Source of the DNA: Neptunomonas concharum
Lineage (GTDB): Bacteria > Pseudomonadota > Gammaproteobacteria > Pseudomonadales > Balneatricaceae
Direction of reading: 5' to 3'
Assembly: GCF_008630635.1 (NCBI RefSeq)
Contig: NZ_CP043869.1
Location: forward strand, 1,674,001 to 1,738,000
DNA length: 64,000 nucleotides
Below, piece after piece: positions 56,346 to 64,000 of this stretch. The notes under the pieces were generated by a model. It was not told the origin of the DNA, ran no database searches, and was given only the letters and a program-made list of their open reading frames with translations. Numbering within the stretch: position 1 is the first letter of the stretch; the number at the start of each line of letters is the position of its first letter. The position numbers were made by a program, and so were the translations under genes.

Positions 56346-57326
56346 ATGAAAGATTGGCGTTTCCCGCTGTCAGTGGGCATTTTGTTTGGATGTTTATGCA
56401 CGACTGCCGTGACGTTAGCAGAAAATCGTATCATCACCTTAGGAACCGGCGGATCAACGGGGCTCTACTATCCTACAGGGGGCGCTGTATGCCGCCTTAT
56501 CAACCAAACTCGACAAGATCATGGAATTCGATGCGCAGTACGTAATACGCTGGGTTCAATCGCCAATCTCGAACAAGTCAGCAAAGGTGAACTAGATGTT
56601 GCAATTGCTGAGGCTGCACAGCTTTACCATGATGTTCGGTCTAACAAGCAGAAGACCGCAGGTGATCGACTAACCACGCTAGTGAGCTTATATCCTGAAT
56701 ACCTTTCTGTGTTAGTCAATAACGATGCGAATATAGAGAGTTCTAATGATCTTAAGGGAAAAAGAATCAATATAGGAAAGACCGGCAGTAGCCAACGCCA
56801 AACGCTAGGGATTTTAATGGAGGGGCGAAATTGGAGCGTTAAGGATTTTTCAGCTGTGCTGGAGCTGGAACCTGAAGAGCAGGCCGCGGCGTTGTGTGAT
56901 CGTCATATAGATGCCACATTGTATATGGTAGGGCATCCGAGTGGCGCGATTAAAGAAGCTATTCGAGATTGTAATAGTCGATTGGTGAGCCTGTCTGATC
57001 AAGATATAACTACCTTGACTGAAGAGAACTCAAAGTACTCAAAAAGTGCCATCTCGGGAGATCTATACGGCTTATCAGACACAGAGATTCGCACGGTGAG
57101 TGTTAATGCTACGTTGTTCAGTCGAGCGGATTTGCCCGAGGAGACCGCCTATGCCATTGTGAAATCTTTATTTACACAATTTGAAGATTTCAAACGGATG
57201 CATCCTGCATTTGCTGGGTTGACCCCGAAGGAGATGTTGTCTCAGCCATTAGCTGCGCCATTGCACCCTGGGGCATTACGCTATTATCAAGAAGTAGGCC
57301 TCGATCAATTTATTCCTCAAGAATAA
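56346..57326 (+). CDS. TAXI-family TRAP solute-binding protein, orphan
   Basis: 326 aa. Signal peptide to about residue 25, then GTGGSTGLYYPTGGAVCRLI, LGSIANLEQVSKGELDVAIAEA and MVGHPSGAIKEAIRDC, all TAXI-family. No permease is adjacent on this strand. Its stop abuts the stop of the convergent histidine kinase gene, with zero gap. It is related to the binding protein of the TAXI-TRAP operon at 59222, so it might feed that permease or present ligand to the kinase. Confidence 0.92.
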   Translation: MKDWRFPLSVGILFGCLCTTAVTLAENRIITLGTGGSTGLYYPTGGAVCRLINQTRQDHGIRCAVRNTLGSIANLEQVSKGELDVAIAEAAQLYHDVRSNKQKTAGDRLTTLVSLYPEYLSVLVNNDANIESSNDLKGKRINIGKTGSSQRQTLGILMEGRNWSVKDFSAVLELEPEEQAAALCDRHIDATLYMVGHPSGAIKEAIRDCNSRLVSLSDQDITTLTEENSKYSKSAISGDLYGLSDTEIRTVSVNATLFSRADLPEETAYAIVKSLFTQFEDFKRMHPAFAGLTPKEMLSQPLAAPLHPGALRYYQEVGLDQFIPQE

Positions 57327-58907
57327 TCATACAGCGTCGTTTTCTTTTAAGGTGATGGGCAGCTCTAAGCGAAAGTGAGCGCCTTGGCGACTCTCTAAAC
57401 ATGCAATTGTTCCTTGTAAGAGCTGGCTGACAATATTGTAGGTAATGTGCATACCTAAGCCACTGCAACCCTGACTTCGTTTTGTCGTCATGAAGGGTTC
57501 GAATAATTTTTCGCGCCAGTCAGCGGCAACGCCAACGCCGTTATCCCGATAATCAATTACCAGCTGCTCTCCTTGTAGTGATAACTGTATGGTGATTTCG
57601 CCCCCTGGTTGGTTTTCAAATCCGTGGATTAATGAATTAATAATCAGGTTATTAAACACCTGATAATAGCTACCGGGATAACTATTAATCATCAAGTGCT
57701 CTGGGCCAGTAATAGTGATCTCGGGCTGACAACGTTTAAGTCTGGGCTTTAGTGATATTAAAATCTCATTAAGATATTGCATCAGATCAAACGGCCTACG
57801 TTGCTCGCTGGATTGATCAACAGAAACCAATTTAAAGGCGCTAATCAGCTGGTTGGCTCGTTCTAAGTTCTGACAAATTAACTGGCTACTTTCTATAGCC
57901 GTTGCGACCAAAGGGTCATCGGCTCTGGTTTGTTGGTGCCACTGTGCTTGGTCGGCTAAATAAGATGCCGCCGTAAAACCGATACCAATGGGCGTGTTTA
58001 TTTCATGGGCGACACCTGATACGAGTGCACCCAGCGCAGCTAGTTTTTTGGACTCAACGAGCTGTTGTTGGGTAGCTTGTAACGTATCTAATGTTTGTTT
58101 TAGCTCCTCGTTACGTTCTTCCAGTTCCCGAGTACGATCAGAAACCCGCTGCTCCAGTTCTGCATTCAAGGAAGCCAGAGAGCGTTCGGCTTCTTGGCGC
58201 TTTTGCATATCCGTTAGCATCGACTGGCGCATACTGTTCATAGAATCTACCACTTGGCTTAATTCATCATCTTTATGCTTTTGGTGGCGCTTTAATGTCA
58301 GTGGGGTATCAAGTTGATCCAACTTTAATCGTCGAGCATAAGCAGCCATGGTGCCTAAGTGTTGTGTGATCAGGCGATTAAATAACGCTAGTATAAAAAT
58401 GGAGACCAGAAAAGTTTTGATACCCTGAGTTGTCAGAATAACCAATACTTTATCGGCAAGGCGCTGGTAAATCTCATCCAGCGTAAGTATCAAAGTTAGA
58501 TCCCCGACATGGGTAACATTTTGCTGCTTGTTTAGGTAGTTCAGTGGGTAATGCCGTTCAATAATAGACCCTTCAGTTGGTCGCGACCCAGCGGCGTAGT
58601 AATCCCCAAAAGGGGAGGTGATCTCAACGAATCTGACATCAGGTAGTTGCTGTAAGCCATTTAACTGCACCTGCACTTGTGCTGGACTAATTTCCCAAAG
58701 ACTGTTGGCTAGACTATCTAATGAACTGGCTTCAATTTGAGTCAGGCGCTCATCCACGGCAGACAGTTCGTAACGGTAATCTAGCCAGAGCTGCAAGCCT
58801 GTGGCGACTAGCGTGATCACCGAGCTATACAAGAGAATAGAGGCAAGTAACCTAACGCCAAGCGGCTTTTGGCTAAGCATTTGTCGAAATGAATAGGGGA
58901 GATTCAT
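57327..58907 (-). CDS. Sensor histidine kinase beside TAXI binding proteins
   Basis: 526 aa. Membrane segment at about 21-42, periplasmic domain (about 45-150), membrane segment about 155-180, HAMP-like region, coiled coil, H-box with H301 (SGVAHEINTPIG), and HATPase domain with DNGVGV and SGLGMHI. No response regulator adjoins. Both neighbours are TAXI binding proteins (one convergent, one divergent), so ligand-loaded TAXI protein may be the input. Same H-box type as the kinase at 2999. Confidence 0.92.
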   Translation of the reverse strand: MNLPYSFRQMLSQKPLGVRLLASILLYSSVITLVATGLQLWLDYRYELSAVDERLTQIEASSLDSLANSLWEISPAQVQVQLNGLQQLPDVRFVEITSPFGDYYAAGSRPTEGSIIERHYPLNYLNKQQNVTHVGDLTLILTLDEIYQRLADKVLVILTTQGIKTFLVSIFILALFNRLITQHLGTMAAYARRLKLDQLDTPLTLKRHQKHKDDELSQVVDSMNSMRQSMLTDMQKRQEAERSLASLNAELEQRVSDRTRELEERNEELKQTLDTLQATQQQLVESKKLAALGALVSGVAHEINTPIGIGFTAASYLADQAQWHQQTRADDPLVATAIESSQLICQNLERANQLISAFKLVSVDQSSEQRRPFDLMQYLNEILISLKPRLKRCQPEITITGPEHLMINSYPGSYYQVFNNLIINSLIHGFENQPGGEITIQLSLQGEQLVIDYRDNGVGVAADWREKLFEPFMTTKRSQGCSGLGMHITYNIVSQLLQGTIACLESRQGAHFRLELPITLKENDAV

Positions 58908-59221
58908 CGTAGTGCTTCAGTCTATTAATCAAATACCTATCATACTAACTCCGCTATGAATCAAAAGTGTTGCAGGCTGGTTTGTGACAAATAAACGTTT
59001 ATTCCCAGCTACAGGAGTAAAAAAAACGCTTTTGGCACGCTAGGAGGTTTTATTGGCATGGTAGGCGGTACAGGGTTTGCTATCTTTCTCGTATGTTGTA
59101 AGCACGGTCTGCTTTTGTGATATGGCTTTTAACTTAAGAAATTAAAAGCTCGCTCATAAAGCTGATGTAAACGCACTTCGATAACTCCCGTGACGGGAAT
59201 ATAACGATAAGAAGGATTACC
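58908..59221 (+). promoter_or_regulatory. Divergent intergenic region before the TAXI-TRAP operon
   Basis: 314 bp without a gene. It contains a perfect TCCCGTGACGGGA palindrome (59186-59198) in the leader, 24 bp before the ATG, and AAGGA as ribosome site. No sigma-54 site was found. The binding protein of this operon is likely highly expressed. Confidence 0.4.
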
Positions 59222-60214
59222 ATGTCTTTTAAGCATAAAATCGCAACTACACTTCTCTCATCCGCTGTTGCTATGGCAACGACTTTCGGTGCTGCTTCAG
59301 CTGTCGCTGCTGATCAACGTTATGTCACCATCGGAACCGGTGGTCAGACAGGTGTTTACTACGTTGTAGGTCAGTCAATCTGTCGTCTGGTTAACCGTGG
59401 CACGGAAGAGCACGGAGTGAAATGTACAGCACCATCAACCGGTGGTTCTGTTGCTAACATCAACGCTATTCGCCAAAGCCAGCAAGATATGGGTATGGCG
59501 CAATCAGACTGGCAGTTCCACGCTCTACACGGTTCTAAACATGATTCGTTTGTTGAGCAGGGTAAATTTGAAGATCTGCGCGCGCTGTTCTCGGTTCATA
59601 ACGAGCCATTCACCGTTGTTGCCCGTGCTGACTCAGGCGTAGAAACGTTCGACGACCTAGTCGGCAAGCGTGTTAACTTGAATAACCCAGGTTCAGGTAC
59701 ACGTGGCACAATGGAAGTGATCATGGCTGAAAAAGGTTGGACGAATGATACGTTCAAGCTGGCTGCTGAGCTAAAAGCATCTGAGCAGGCTCAGGCGCTG
59801 TGTGATAACAAACTAGACGTTATGATCTACTCTGTTGGTCACCCATCAGGTGCTATCAAAGAAGCGACAACATCGTGCGAAGCGAAGGTTATTCCGGTGA
59901 CTGGCGCAGAGATCGACAAACTGATCGCTGAAAACGATTACTACGCACCGGCTGTAATCAAAGGCGGTATGTACAACGGTACTGACAACGATGTACTCAC
60001 ATTCGGTAATGCTGCAACGATGGTTTCTTCAGCTAAAGTTGACGCTGACGTTGTCTATCTTGTTGTTAAGTCTGTATTTGAGAACTTCGATCGCTTCAAG
60101 AAATTACACCCAGCATTTGCTAACCTGAAGCCTGAAGAGATGATTAAAAACGGTCTGTCTGCACCACTGCATGATGGCGCTGTTCGTTACTACAAAGAAA
60201 AAGGTTGGATGTAA
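59222..60214 (+). CDS. TAXI-family TRAP solute-binding protein of the TRAP operon
   Basis: 330 aa. Signal peptide (to about 29, AVAADQ), then GTGGQTGVYYVVGQSICRLVN, GGSVANINAIRQSQQDMG and SVGHPSGAIKEA. TAXI binding proteins carry amino acids or dicarboxylates; glutamate and 2-oxoglutarate are known ligands. The gene precedes a fused TRAP permease and gdhB follows downstream, so a glutamate-type ligand is plausible. Codon use looks optimised, hinting at high expression. Confidence 0.94.
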   Translation: MSFKHKIATTLLSSAVAMATTFGAASAVAADQRYVTIGTGGQTGVYYVVGQSICRLVNRGTEEHGVKCTAPSTGGSVANINAIRQSQQDMGMAQSDWQFHALHGSKHDSFVEQGKFEDLRALFSVHNEPFTVVARADSGVETFDDLVGKRVNLNNPGSGTRGTMEVIMAEKGWTNDTFKLAAELKASEQAQALCDNKLDVMIYSVGHPSGAIKEATTSCEAKVIPVTGAEIDKLIAENDYYAPAVIKGGMYNGTDNDVLTFGNAATMVSSAKVDADVVYLVVKSVFENFDRFKKLHPAFANLKPEEMIKNGLSAPLHDGAVRYYKEKGWM

Positions 60215-60228
60215 TCCCGACCTGACTG

Positions 60229-60262
60229 AGAAGGGGTGCTTTTGCATCCCTTCTTTATTTTC
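60229..60262 (+). terminator. Attenuator-like hairpin between binding protein and permease
   Basis: AGAAGGGGTGC pairs with GCATCCCTTCT (one G-T pair), loop TTTT, followed by TTATTTTCC, 15 bp after the stop. Partial termination here would give more binding protein than permease. Confidence 0.7.
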
Positions 60263-60286
60263 CTGATTGTATTTTGGGAGCTGGGT

Positions 60287-62905
60287 ATGACGAACCTGCA
60301 AAACAAGAATTCACCTCTGAACGAACAAGAACTACAGGAGATGGTCGCTGCCTCCGATACTGGCGCGCGAATCCCCCATGGATGGCAGGGAAAGGTTTTA
60401 CTTCTGGCCGCATTATGCTGGTCACTATTTCAATTGTGGATAGCATCACCACTACCTTTTTATGACTGGCCACTGATTGGCAGTTTTGGCATTTTCAACG
60501 ACACCGAAGTCCGTGCTATCCATTTAGGCTTTGCTGTATTCTTAGCCTTTACCGCTTATCCTGCGTTATCAAGCTCGCCACGCCACCATATCCCGCTCAA
60601 CGATATTGTGCTTTCCTTTGCAGCGGCCTTTAGTGCGACCTACATTTTTATCTTCTATGAAGAGCTGGCAAGCCGTCCTGGACTGCCTAATACTCAAGAT
60701 CTAGTTGTTGCTATTGCCGGGCTGTTACTGTTGTTGGAAGCAACACGACGCACTTTGGGCCCACCGTTAATGATTGTGGCCATCGTCTTTTTAACTTATT
60801 CCATCGCTGGCCCATACATGCCAGAGATCATTGCACACAAAGGCGTTACACTGAAAGAGCTTGTCAACCACCAATGGCTGACGACGGAAGGCGTTTTTGG
60901 TATTGCGCTTGGTGTTTCTTCTAACTTTGTCTTTCTCTTTGTTTTATTTGGTGCGCTATTGGATAAAGCAGGAGCGGGTAACTACTTTATTCAGGTTGCG
61001 TTCTCGCTGTTAGGCCATATGCGTGGCGGGCCAGCAAAAGCCGCTGTGGTCTCTTCTGGTCTGACTGGCCTTATTTCAGGCTCATCTATCGCAAACGTAG
61101 TGACAACGGGCACTTTTACAATCCCTATGATGAAGCGTGTGGGCTTTTCTTCGGAGAAGGCCGGTGCGGTAGAAGTGGCATCCTCAGTCAATGGGCAAAT
61201 TATGCCACCGGTCATGGGGGCAGCGGCTTTCTTGATGGTTGAATATGTCGGTATATCCTATGTCGAAGTCATTACCCATGCTTTCTTGCCTGCTTTGATC
61301 TCCTATATTGCATTGGTTTATATCGTCCACCTTGAAGCGCTGAAAATGGACATGCAAGGCCTGCCTCGTCGAGGTGCTATCAAGCCTTGGCACTTGCGCC
61401 TAATGGGTATTCTCGGTGGTTTTATTGTCACCGCAGGTATTGCAGCGCTGGTGTATTATGGCATCGGGTGGATCAAACCAACCTTTGGTGAAATGGCAGG
61501 CTTTATCATTGCCGCTTTACTGGCTGCAACGTATCTTTATTTGATTCGCTTTGCCTCTAAAGTGCCTGACCTGAAATTAGACGACCCTAATGCACCAATG
61601 TTAGAGCTACCAGAAGTTGCGCCTACCGTTAAGTCAGGCCTGCACTTCTTGCTACCGGTTGTCGTGTTGGTCTGGTGTTTGATGATCGAGCGTCTGTCAC
61701 CCGGCTTATCGGCTTTCTGGGCTACAGTTTTGATGATCTTTATTCTGGTCACTCAACGACCTCTGATCTCTTTTTACCGTGGTCAGTCAGGGCTAGCGCA
61801 TCAGTTACGCCGTGGCTTTAATGAATTGGTTGACGGCCTAATTGTTGGTGCCCGTAACATGATCGGGATCGGCATCGCGACCGCTACCGCAGGCATCATT
61901 GTCGGTGCAGTTTCCCAAACAGGGGTAGGATCGGTTTTAGCTGATCTGGTTGAAATCTTATCGATGGGTAATCTTCTGCTGATGCTCATGCTAACAGCGG
62001 TTTTGAGTCTGATACTCGGCATGGGCTTGCCTACAACAGCTAACTATATTGTCGTGTCCTCACTGTTAGCGCCTGTTGTGGTTTCATTAGGTCAAGAGTC
62101 TGGCCTGATCGTGCCATTGATCGCTGTGCATCTATTTGTGTTCTACTTCGGCATTATGGCCGATGTGACACCACCTGTGGGCTTGGCATCATTTGCCGCG
62201 GCGGCTGTCTCTGGCGGAGACCCTATCCGTACAGGGTTTGTTGCGTTTGCCTATAGCTTGAGAACGGCTGCACTGCCATTCCTATTTATCTTCAATACTG
62301 ACTTACTATTGATTGATGTCGGCTGGATTGGCGGCATTCAGGTGTTCATTATCTCTACCGTTGCTATCTTAATCTTTACTGCAGCGACACAAGGCTTCTT
62401 TATCACCCGCAATCGTTGGTACGAAACAGTCTTAATGCTGTTGGTGGCATTTTCACTCTTCCGTCCTGGATTCTGGATGGATCGGGTTGTACCGCCGCAT
62501 CAGACTATCGAGCCTGCGCAACTGGTCGAAATGGCAAGTCAGATGGAAGAGGGAACTGAGCTGCGCCTATGGATTGATGGGGAAGATGACGTGGGTAATC
62601 ACCGTTCTTTCTTAACGTTGTTGCCATTAGGTGAGGGCAGTAATGGTGAGGATCGCTTGTTCTCTTCCGGCATCGAGCTGGTTACCAATAACGGAAAAAC
62701 CATTATCGATATGGTGGGGTATGACAGCCCAGCAGAAAAAGCAGGTCTTGCATTTGATCAACTCATAACATCGGTTGAAATTCCACAATCGCAGCCGGCA
62801 AAAGAGTTTATGTATTTTCCTGCGTTGGCGTTATTGGCATTGATTGTCTTTATGCAGAGAAGACGAAGATCAACCCCTCAACTGAGCGCTGCATCGGCTA
62901 ATTAA
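60287..62905 (+). CDS. TRAP transporter fused permease (4TM-12TM) with DUF3394-like C-terminus
   Basis: 872 aa. N-terminal DctQ-like part (about 35-200) fused to a 12-TM DctM-like part (to about 740) with GLISGSSIANVVTTGT and MGLPTTANYIVVSSLLAP. The last ~130 residues are soluble and PDZ-like (DSPAEKAGLAFDQLITSVE), as in DUF3394 TRAP proteins, followed by a C-terminal hydrophobic segment. GGGAG upstream sets the ATG at 60287; the GTG at 60236 lies inside the hairpin and is not the start. Confidence 0.93.
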   Translation: MTNLQNKNSPLNEQELQEMVAASDTGARIPHGWQGKVLLLAALCWSLFQLWIASPLPFYDWPLIGSFGIFNDTEVRAIHLGFAVFLAFTAYPALSSSPRHHIPLNDIVLSFAAAFSATYIFIFYEELASRPGLPNTQDLVVAIAGLLLLLEATRRTLGPPLMIVAIVFLTYSIAGPYMPEIIAHKGVTLKELVNHQWLTTEGVFGIALGVSSNFVFLFVLFGALLDKAGAGNYFIQVAFSLLGHMRGGPAKAAVVSSGLTGLISGSSIANVVTTGTFTIPMMKRVGFSSEKAGAVEVASSVNGQIMPPVMGAAAFLMVEYVGISYVEVITHAFLPALISYIALVYIVHLEALKMDMQGLPRRGAIKPWHLRLMGILGGFIVTAGIAALVYYGIGWIKPTFGEMAGFIIAALLAATYLYLIRFASKVPDLKLDDPNAPMLELPEVAPTVKSGLHFLLPVVVLVWCLMIERLSPGLSAFWATVLMIFILVTQRPLISFYRGQSGLAHQLRRGFNELVDGLIVGARNMIGIGIATATAGIIVGAVSQTGVGSVLADLVEILSMGNLLLMLMLTAVLSLILGMGLPTTANYIVVSSLLAPVVVSLGQESGLIVPLIAVHLFVFYFGIMADVTPPVGLASFAAAAVSGGDPIRTGFVAFAYSLRTAALPFLFIFNTDLLLIDVGWIGGIQVFIISTVAILIFTAATQGFFITRNRWYETVLMLLVAFSLFRPGFWMDRVVPPHQTIEPAQLVEMASQMEEGTELRLWIDGEDDVGNHRSFLTLLPLGEGSNGEDRLFSSGIELVTNNGKTIIDMVGYDSPAEKAGLAFDQLITSVEIPQSQPAKEFMYFPALALLALIVFMQRRRRSTPQLSAASAN

Positions 62906-62919
62906 ATCAATTGAGTAGA

Positions 62920-62945
62920 CAGGCCGGCCTGAAATGGCTGGCCTG
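62920..62945 (+). promoter_or_regulatory. Hairpin between TRAP permease and USP genes
   Basis: CAGGCCGGCC pairs with GGCTGGCCTG (one G-T) with a 6-nt loop, and no T run follows. Probably an mRNA processing or stability element. Confidence 0.5.
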
Positions 62946-62963
62946 ACGCAAGAGGAACACAAT

Positions 62964-63395
62964 ATGTTTAAAAAAGTACTTGTACCCGTTGATCTAAATG
63001 AGCCGGCATTCAGTGAGAAAGCGATGGCCTTGGCTTTAAGAGAGATGGATGACCAAGATTCAGAACTGCATTTGATTGCCATTGTTCCGGGCTTTACGAA
63101 CTCTTATGTGGCTTCTTACTTTAGTGAGAGTACCCATAAAAAAGCGGTGAAAGAGCTAGCTCAAAAACTAAAAGAGTATGCCAGCTCTCATGTGCCTGAG
63201 GGCGTAAAGAGTGTGCTCAAGGTATATGAAGGCTCGCCCGCAGAGCAGATCGTTGCGTACATTAAAAAACAACAGATCGACCTCGTTATTATGTCTGCAC
63301 ACCATCGAAATCCAGTGGATGAATTTTTGCTGGGCTCTGTGTCAGCGCGCGTAGCAGAGCGTTCTCGTTGTTCTGTGCTATTGATTAAGAATTAA
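62964..63395 (+). CDS. Universal stress protein of the TRAP operon (TeaD-like)
   Basis: 143 aa. FKKVLVPVDLNEPAFSEKAM at the start, and a C-terminal GSVSARVAERSRCSVLLIKN with the ATP-binding GS-x9-G-type loop. Universal stress proteins occur in TRAP operons, e.g. TeaD with the ectoine carrier TeaABC, where they modulate transport. The start at 62964 has AGAGGA upstream; the ORF extends 30 bp further without need. Confidence 0.9.
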   Translation: MFKKVLVPVDLNEPAFSEKAMALALREMDDQDSELHLIAIVPGFTNSYVASYFSESTHKKAVKELAQKLKEYASSHVPEGVKSVLKVYEGSPAEQIVAYIKKQQIDLVIMSAHHRNPVDEFLLGSVSARVAERSRCSVLLIKN

Positions 63396-63437
63396 CCCTA
63401 ACCTAAACCCAACCTACAGGTTTAAAAACAAAAAGCC

Positions 63438-64000
63438 ATGCCTGACCGATCTTATGATAACTGTGAAATTTTAGACTCCTTAAACCAACGTTTGAAGGAG
63501 AAGTTGTCACCCGATGCTGTAGAGCAAATCTCTTCCTTTGCTCGCCAGTATTATCAGACCTCAACCTATGAGGAGTTGAGTGAGCGCAGCCCTGATAACC
63601 TCTATGGTGCTACTATCGCGAGCTGGGAGTTTTTACAAAAACTGCCGGATAACCAACCTAAGATTCGTGTCTACAATCCTGATCTGGAGCAGCATGGCTG
63701 GCGTGCGCAGCACACCGTGATCGAAATCCTCCAGCCGGATATCCCTTTCCTTGTGGATTCTATCCGAATGGAGCTAAACCGCCGAGATCGTGTTATTCAT
63801 ACGATTCACAATGCTATTCTCCGTGTCGAACGAGACGCTCAAGGCAACCTACAAAACCTAGTCAATGAAAGCAGTGATGCCTCCCAATATGAGTCCAGCA
63901 TCTATCTAGAAGTGGATCGCACCAGTGATAGCCAAGAACTCAAGGTAATCCATACAGCGATTCAGAAAGTGCTGGAGCAGGTGCATATTGCCGTCGCTGA
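63438..64000 (+). CDS. gdhB: NAD-specific glutamate dehydrogenase, large (GdhB) type, 3' cut by window
   Basis: The first 187 codons of a ~1600-aa protein, with no stop before the window end. Residues VRVYNPDLEQHGW, then IEILQPDIPFLVDSIRMELNRR match the N-terminal ACT-like region of the 180-kDa NAD-GDH of Pseudomonas-type bacteria. It would convert glutamate to 2-oxoglutarate. ATG at 63438. Lies 42 bp after the universal stress protein gene of a TAXI-TRAP operon. Confidence 0.9.
   Translation, partial: MPDRSYDNCEILDSLNQRLKEKLSPDAVEQISSFARQYYQTSTYEELSERSPDNLYGATIASWEFLQKLPDNQPKIRVYNPDLEQHGWRAQHTVIEILQPDIPFLVDSIRMELNRRDRVIHTIHNAILRVERDAQGNLQNLVNESSDASQYESSIYLEVDRTSDSQELKVIHTAIQKVLEQVHIAVA

Noticed and set aside
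58908-59221. Sigma-54 promoter (TGGCAC at about 59035) before the TAXI-TRAP operon
   Set aside because: No TTGC element at the required spacing.

Overview
The window looks like chromosome of a marine gammaproteobacterium, most likely of the Oceanospirillaceae type (Neptunomonas, Amphritea or Marinobacterium relatives). This is inferred from gene content: many TRAP transporters (DctPQM and TAXI types), a PHB-oligomer hydrolase, KatG and AhpCF, beta-alanine catabolism, a 180-kDa-type NAD glutamate dehydrogenase and several c-di-GMP proteins. No rRNA, tRNA or CRISPR array was seen. Both ends cut genes: a YdeP-type molybdoenzyme at the left and gdhB at the right.

Layout. 1-7 kb: YdeP-like oxidoreductase, a periplasmic binding protein, an orphan histidine kinase, and a two-gene unit of a ferritin-like diiron protein and a ferredoxin reductase behind a perfect FNR/ANR box. 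7-21 kb: metH, panD, a PrpE-type acyl-CoA synthetase with a perfect palindrome upstream, a 3-hydroxybutyrate-oligomer hydrolase, a small protein resembling part of MreB, a DUF4124-glutaredoxin fusion, a cupin, a serine hydrolase and katG. 21-29.3 kb: a PAS-GGDEF cyclase, then a leftward operon (DeoR regulator, CUT1-type ABC importer, EEP-family phosphoesterase, HAD phosphatase, double cupin) with two regularly spaced operator-like boxes. 29.4-42.9 kb: LysR/YeiH pair, beta-alanine aminotransferase plus malonate-semialdehyde dehydrogenase, a DctPQM TRAP operon with a divergent LysR, ahpC-ahpF, a thioesterase and a GST.

43-49 kb is the accessory island. It holds at least two good integron attC sites with no integrase in view (a CALIN). 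The cassettes carry a DUF7832-like gene, a PLD-like gene and an OLD-family ATPase/TOPRIM nuclease. Next come a decayed IS110-family transposase, a candidate one-gene restriction protein (PUA/EVE-like N-terminus plus PD-(D/E)XK nuclease) and a short possible remnant of another defence gene. This is the region most likely to hold undescribed biology.

49-64 kb: a TetR/GNAT/hydrolase operon with an operator-like palindrome, a NaChBac-like channel, a periplasmic-sensor GGDEF protein divergent from a REC/HD-GYP-like protein that has lost key catalytic residues, a lipoprotein with an internal duplication, a TAXI binding protein convergent with a histidine kinase, a complete TAXI-TRAP operon with a universal stress protein, and the start of gdhB. 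The TAXI-TRAP/gdhB arrangement suggests, but does not prove, uptake of glutamate or a related acid.
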